Shown here: positions 59,966 through 64,000 of the stretch, in pieces
How the letters are laid out: every line of letters starts with the position of its first letter
Numbering within the stretch: position 1 is the first letter of the stretch
Source of the DNA: Bryobacter sp.
GTDB lineage: Bacteria > Acidobacteriota > Terriglobia > Bryobacterales > Bryobacteraceae
Assembly (NCBI GenBank): GCA_022843605.1
Contig: JALHNI010000017.1
Coordinates: 1-64,000 of the forward strand
Direction of reading: 5' to 3'
DNA length: 64,000 nucleotides
Made by a program: the position numbers and the translations under genes
The notes under the pieces: model-generated
The model's database searches: none
Told to the model about the DNA's origin: nothing
Seen by the model: only the letters and a program-made list of their open reading frames with translations

Positions 59966-61073
59966 GTCCGGTGGACATGCCGGGAGCTTCGGGGGCGAGA
60001 ACTTCGCCGTTGACCATGCGTTTCTGCGGCCCTCCAGTTTCCATGTAAATGGCGTTGGGGATGGCGCAAAGCATATTCATATTGGCGCTGCCGCCGCCGT
60101 GGCTGGCAAGCGACATTCCGGCCGCGTCGGCGATAGCGGCGATTTCGAGCCATTCGGTAACGCCGCCGGCGCGGCGATTGTCGGGCTGGACGATGTCGGC
60201 GCCACGGCGTTGAATGAGGTCATTGAACTGGTATTTGGTGTACAGGTTTTCGCCGGTGGCAAGACGGATGTCGAGGGCGGCGGCGAGTTCGGCGTAGCCT
60301 TGCATGTCGTGGGGCGGGAGCGGCTCTTCGTACCAGAAGATGCCCATCTGCTGGTAGACGCGGCCACGGCGGAGGGCTTCGTTGCGGTCGAAGACCTGGT
60401 TGGCGTCGAGCATGATGCGGCGCTTACCGGCCAGGTCTTGAGCCACCTTGATGCGGCCTTCGTCATCGGCGAGTGAGTGGCGGCCCACCTTGATCTTGAT
60501 GGCCTGATAGCCGTGGCCGAGGGCGTTCTCGATTTCCTTTTTGTATTGGCTCAAGTCGTCATCGTTGTCGTAATACCAGCCGCACATTGAGTAGACGGGC
60601 ATGCGGTCGCGGTAGGCGCCGAGCATGCGCCAGACGGGGAGATTGGCGTGCTTGCCGACGATGTCCCAGACGGCGATGTCGGTGGCGGCGATGGCGAACT
60701 GGGTGACGCCGGTGAGGCCCTGGTATTGGAGGCCGCGGTGGAGGTCGGCGCGGATCTTCTTGGGGAAGGCGGGGTCCTGATTGAGGATCAGGGGTTTGAC
60801 TTCCTCTTCGAGAATCGCGCGCAGCACGCGGGGTCCGCCTTGGATAGCGCCAAAGCTGGAGGTGGCGTAGCCGGTGATGCCGGCGTCGGTTTTGAGACGG
60901 AGAGTGACGGTGCCGGAGTGGATGCCGAGTTGCTGCAAGGCGTCATAGTTGGGCCGGCGGGGTGGGTTGATGACCAGGTCAGTTTCGAGGCCCACGATCT
61001 TGAGCGTCTTGCGCTGTTGGGCGGCAAGGGCGAAGGGGGCGAGGGGGAGCGACAGCAGGCTGCGTCGATTCAT
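59949..61073 (-). CDS. Mandelate racemase / muconate-lactonising enolase-superfamily enzyme, exported
   Basis: The 374-residue protein has a leader (NRRSLLSLPLAPFALAA), then the enolase-superfamily barrel with a Lys-x-Lys catalytic pair in GYQAIKIKVG, metal ligands in RIMLDANQVF (Asp), YEEPLPPHD (Glu) and ATGENLY (Glu), and the late LASHGGGSANMN with the catalytic His. This matches the mandelate racemase subgroup, which abstracts the proton next to a carboxylate of sugar acids. The substrate is unknown. ATG 61073 gives the leader; only 19 bp separate it from the divergent gene. Confidence 0.85.
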   Translation of the reverse strand: MNRRSLLSLPLAPFALAAQQRKTLKIVGLETDLVINPPRRPNYDALQQLGIHSGTVTLRLKTDAGITGYATSSFGAIQGGPRVLRAILEEEVKPLILNQDPAFPKKIRADLHRGLQYQGLTGVTQFAIAATDIAVWDIVGKHANLPVWRMLGAYRDRMPVYSMCGWYYDNDDDLSQYKKEIENALGHGYQAIKIKVGRHSLADDEGRIKVAQDLAGKRRIMLDANQVFDRNEALRRGRVYQQMGIFWYEEPLPPHDMQGYAELAAALDIRLATGENLYTKYQFNDLIQRRGADIVQPDNRRAGGVTEWLEIAAIADAAGMSLASHGGGSANMNMLCAIPNAIYMETGGPQKRMVNGEVLAPEAPGMSTGPIEAA

Positions 61074-61092
61074 ATTCGCTATCATATGCGTC
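61074..61092. promoter_or_regulatory. Minimal divergent promoter region
   Basis: Only 19 bp lie between the two start codons. TATCAT (plus) and TATGAT (minus) are overlapping -10-like hexamers each 7-8 nt from its start codon, so both transcripts could be leaderless. Confidence 0.35.
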
Positions 61093-61803
61093 ATGCGATT
61101 TCTGGTGGCCGGATTGTTACTTTCTTCACTGCAGGCGGAGTTGCCTCCGAAGGGAATCACCGTCAGCCAATGGTTGCGCGAGGACTACTTTGGCGCATAC
61201 CTGGGCAACGACATGGCCAGTTTCGCGCGAGCCGAAGCGAAGGCTAAGGAACTCCTGACCGCCGACGCGAACAACGATGGGGCGCGCAGTTGGTTGGCCA
61301 GTGGCCAGTTGTACCTGGCCTCGCGCGCCTACCAGGCCGGCCGCGCGGAGGAAGGCGCGGAACTCTTCGCCACCGCGATGCGGGAAGCGCAGCGCTCGCT
61401 GGCCAAGAAAAACGGAACCGCGGTTCGCGTGCTGGCCGCGACGCAGGTGCTCTTCGCTGATCGCTTCCCCGAAGACAAACGCCAAGCACTCAACAAAGAC
61501 GGCCGCGACCTTTTTGCGCTGATCCGCCGGCAGGAGGATGCGATGTTGGACAAGATGCCGCTGCACTTCAAAGCGGAAGTACTGGCCGGTCAGGCACAGG
61601 CGGCGATGCGGCTAGGAATGCAGGAAGAAGCGACGAAGTATCTGAACGAGATCGTGGCGAGACTGCCGAATACGCCCTATGCGCAAACGGCCACGAAGTG
61701 GCTGGCCGAGCCGGCGTCGGCAGCGAAGTCGCAGTTAGTTTGCCAGAGTTGCCATGAGCCGAACCGGTTGGAGAACCGGCTGAAGGCGATCGCAGCCAAG
61801 TAA
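61093..61803 (+). CDS. Secreted TPR-like protein with C-terminal CxxCH motif
   Basis: The 236-residue protein has a signal peptide (MRFLVAGLLLSSLQA) and helical repeats (ASFARAEAKAKELLTADANN, AAMRLGMQEEATKYLNEI) of tetratricopeptide style. Near the C-terminus is LVCQSCHEPN, a CxxCH sequence that could bind haem c or a metal if the protein is exported. A heme role is only inference because no further axial-ligand Met is obvious. ATG 61093 gives the signal peptide; the longer frame to 60949 is the antisense of the neighbouring gene. Confidence 0.65.
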   Translation: MRFLVAGLLLSSLQAELPPKGITVSQWLREDYFGAYLGNDMASFARAEAKAKELLTADANNDGARSWLASGQLYLASRAYQAGRAEEGAELFATAMREAQRSLAKKNGTAVRVLAATQVLFADRFPEDKRQALNKDGRDLFALIRRQEDAMLDKMPLHFKAEVLAGQAQAAMRLGMQEEATKYLNEIVARLPNTPYAQTATKWLAEPASAAKSQLVCQSCHEPNRLENRLKAIAAK

Positions 61804-62020
61804 CCGGCATTACGAAACGAACCCAATTTTCAGGATTTCTTTTTGTTTTGTGCGGGTTCGATAGCCTGCAATTTGAGGATAGCGCAGGCATCCAAATTTC
61901 TGGGCGCGGGGCGGGCGGGGCGCGGAACGAGCAGGCCTTTGCGGTTCAGTAGTTTAGAGAAAAATCGCCAGTCTCGAAAATTCAAGCGAACGCTTGGGCC
62001 TATCGAGCGTATCTAACTCC

Positions 62021-64000
62021 ATGCGGCAATTATTGCGACGCCTGGGGCGCTCACCTGGATTTACGGCGGTGACGGTGCTGACGCTGGCCATTGGGATCGG
62101 GGCCAACACGGCGATCTTCGCAGTGCTGAATGGCGTACTGCTGAAGCCGCTGCCCTTCCTGGAGCCGGAACGGCTGATTGCGGTCTGGCAGACCGCACCG
62201 GGGTTGGGGATTGCGGAACTGAATGCCTCGCCCAGCGGGTACTTCACGTATCGCGAAGAGAACCGGACGTTTGAGGACATTGCGCTGTGGCGGACGGAGA
62301 CCGCGAACATCACCGGAAGCGGCGAACCGGAGCGGGTGGGCGCTCTGTCGGTGACTGACGCCTTTTTCCCGCTGCTGCGGGTGACGCCGGCGTTGGGCCG
62401 GAGCTTCCGCAAGGGGGATGACCAGTTTGGCGCTCCCGAAACGGTGATGCTGACCGATGGGTACTGGCGGCGGAAGTTCGGAGCGAACCCCGCGGTGATC
62501 GGCCAGCGGATCCTGGTGGACGGCAAAGCGCACGAGGTGATTGGCGTGCTGCCGAAGGACTTCCGCTTTATGTACTGGGACGGCAACATCGTCGTGCCGG
62601 CGCAGTTTGAGCGGGCCAAGCTGTTTGTGGGCAGCTTCGGGTCGCAATCCTTTGCGCGGCTGAAACCGGGGGTGACGATGGCGCAGGCATCGGCCGATGT
62701 GGCGCGGATGATCCCGATGATGGAGCGCAAGTTTCCGCTGCCGCCGGGGATCAGCAAAGAGATGCTGGTGAACGCGCGGATCGGGCCGAATCTGCGTCCG
62801 TTGAAGGATGATCTGGTGGGCGATATCGGCAAGACGCTGTGGGTGCTGACGGCGACGATTGCGATGGTGCTGTTGATCGCGGGCGCGAATGTGGCGAATC
62901 TGCTGCTGGTGCGGGCGGAGGGACGGCAGTCGGAGTTGGCGGTACGAAAGGCCTTGGGGGCCAGCCGGGGTCAGATTGCGAAGGAACTGCTGGCGGAAAG
63001 CGGGGCGCTGGGTTTGGCTGGCGGGCTGATCGGATTGGGGTTCGCCTACGGCGCGCTGCGGCTGCTGAAGTATCTGGCTCCGCCGTTTCTGCCGCGGCTC
63101 GAGGAGATTCAGTTGGATCCGTTGGTGGTAGCGTTCAGCCTGGTGCTTTCGGTGGTTTGCGGGGTGTTGTTTGGGCTGATCCCGGTGCTGAAACATGCGG
63201 GGAAGGAAGAGGGCTTACGCGGCGGCGGCCGCACGATGAGCGCGGGGCGGGAGCGGCATCGGGCGCGGAACACGCTGGTGGTGGCGCAGGTGGGGCTGGC
63301 GATGGTGCTGCTGGTGTCGGCGGGGCTGATGATCCGGACGATGGTGGCGTTGACGCGGGTGGATCCGGGGTTCACGAAGCCCGAGGATTTGCTTACGTTT
63401 CGGGTGACGGTGCTGGGGCCGGGCCCGGAAGCGACACGCAAGCAGCAGGCGATGGCGGAGCGGCTGGCGGCGATTCCGGGCGTTACGTCAATCGGGTTGG
63501 GCCAGGGCGTGCCGATGACGAACAACAACAGCAACGATCCGCTGTACGCCGAGGGGCTGGTGTATCAGGAAGGCAAACTGCCGCCGATGCGGCGGCAGCG
63601 CAATGTGGGGCCGGGGTACTTCTCGACGATGGGCGTGCGGTTGCTGGCCGGCCGCGAGTTTACGTGGGAAGAGACGCACGCGATGCGGCCGGTGGCGATT
63701 CTGTCGGAGCCGCTGGCGAAGACGTTTTGGGGATCACCGCAAGCGGCGATCGGCAAGCGGGTGAGGGAGACGCCGAGCGGTGTTTGGCGGGAGGTGGTGG
63801 GGGTGACGGCCGGGGAGCGCGACGAGGGCGTAACGGCGCCGGTGTCGACGACGGTGTACTGGCCGATTCTGATGCGCGACTTCTGGGGCAACAAGTTGCA
63901 AAGCCAGGGGTCGCTTGCGTTTGTTGTGCGGAGTCCGCGGGCGATGACGGCGAGTTTCATGGCGGAGGTGCGGCAGGCGGTGTGGAGCATTGATGGCTCG
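62021..64000 (+). CDS. ADOP/MacB-type ABC transporter permease (runs off right edge)
   Basis: The frame is open for 660 codons to the window end. It begins LRRLGRSPGFTAVTVLTLAI and GIGANTAIFAVLNGVLLKPL, the hallmark start of acidobacterial duplicated orphan permeases. A periplasmic MacB-like domain follows, then the first FtsX-type segment (TATIAMVLLIAGANVANLLL, AVRKALGASRG), and after QVGLAMVLLVSAGLMIRT the second periplasmic half. It should continue with a second FtsX domain beyond the window. No ATPase gene is visible. The substrate is unknown, perhaps a lipoprotein or toxic peptide. Confidence 0.92.
   Translation, partial: MRQLLRRLGRSPGFTAVTVLTLAIGIGANTAIFAVLNGVLLKPLPFLEPERLIAVWQTAPGLGIAELNASPSGYFTYREENRTFEDIALWRTETANITGSGEPERVGALSVTDAFFPLLRVTPALGRSFRKGDDQFGAPETVMLTDGYWRRKFGANPAVIGQRILVDGKAHEVIGVLPKDFRFMYWDGNIVVPAQFERAKLFVGSFGSQSFARLKPGVTMAQASADVARMIPMMERKFPLPPGISKEMLVNARIGPNLRPLKDDLVGDIGKTLWVLTATIAMVLLIAGANVANLLLVRAEGRQSELAVRKALGASRGQIAKELLAESGALGLAGGLIGLGFAYGALRLLKYLAPPFLPRLEEIQLDPLVVAFSLVLSVVCGVLFGLIPVLKHAGKEEGLRGGGRTMSAGRERHRARNTLVVAQVGLAMVLLVSAGLMIRTMVALTRVDPGFTKPEDLLTFRVTVLGPGPEATRKQQAMAERLAAIPGVTSIGLGQGVPMTNNNSNDPLYAEGLVYQEGKLPPMRRQRNVGPGYFSTMGVRLLAGREFTWEETHAMRPVAILSEPLAKTFWGSPQAAIGKRVRETPSGVWREVVGVTAGERDEGVTAPVSTTVYWPILMRDFWGNKLQSQGSLAFVVRSPRAMTASFMAEVRQAVWSIDGS

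Noticed and set aside
62839-63993. 384-codon Gly/Asp-rich plus ORF
   Set aside because: It is a +1/+2 frame shadow of the ADOP permease, which is open in its own frame from 62021 to the window end.

Overview
The window looks like a chromosomal segment of a high-GC Acidobacteriota genome, most likely of the Bryobacterales/Solibacter type. This is inference from gene content. Supporting it are two very large Oar-like TonB-dependent receptors with an N-terminal carboxypeptidase-regulatory-like domain, a MacB/FtsX-type ADOP permease running off the right edge, secreted Gfo/Idh/MocA and xylose-isomerase-like enzymes, a B12-dependent ribonucleotide reductase, and many secreted hydrolases. I see no rRNA, tRNA, CRISPR array or recognisable insertion sequence.

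Layout. 0-5 kb: the end of miaE, a secreted esterase, a tag-type DNA glycosylase, a LuxR-type regulator and an HtrA protease. 5.4-8.7 kb: a three-gene minus-strand operon (Gfo/Idh/MocA oxidoreductase, MetE-like methyltransferase, oligogalacturonate-lyase-like propeller). 8.8-11.4 kb: an unrecognised two-gene operon of a soluble protein and an SH3b-tailed membrane protein. 11.6-17.1 kb: a PI-PLC-like protein, an MBL-fold hydrolase and the first Oar-like receptor. 17.2-25.8 kb: an acyltransferase/hydrolase fusion, a VapBC-like pair, a MaoC-like protein, fructose-bisphosphatase, an epimerase-like protein, an M19 dipeptidase and a PSMA-like M28 peptidase.

25.9-29.4 kb is accessory: a visibly AT-richer tcmP / three-Cys (Gp37/Gp68) gene pair, a Uma2-family protein and a membrane-protein gene split by an in-frame stop. 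The second receptor (29.5-33.1 kb), a ThDP enzyme and small secreted proteins follow. 37.8-43.5 kb is a toxin-antitoxin-rich patch: a Fic protein behind five 11-bp tandem repeats, a BrnTA-like pair, a decayed copy of the fic 3' end beside a second TA pair with a perfect 14-bp inverted repeat, a frameshifted PAS histidine kinase, and MazEF. 43.6-64 kb returns to ordinary genes: trpS, a RumA-like rRNA methyltransferase, nrdJ with candidate NrdR and DnaA sites and a clear terminator, a damaged HicBA pair, a TPR/barrel plus glycosidase-like pair that may handle a surface polysaccharide, an HGSNAT-like acyltransferase, an enolase-superfamily enzyme and the ADOP permease.

The candidates I would follow first are the tcmP/three-Cys pair, the fic operator array with its duplicated gene tail, and the unrecognised 8.8-11.4 kb operon. 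Several genes carry a -10-like hexamer only 7-13 nt before the start codon and no Shine-Dalgarno sequence, so leaderless or short-leader translation may be common here.
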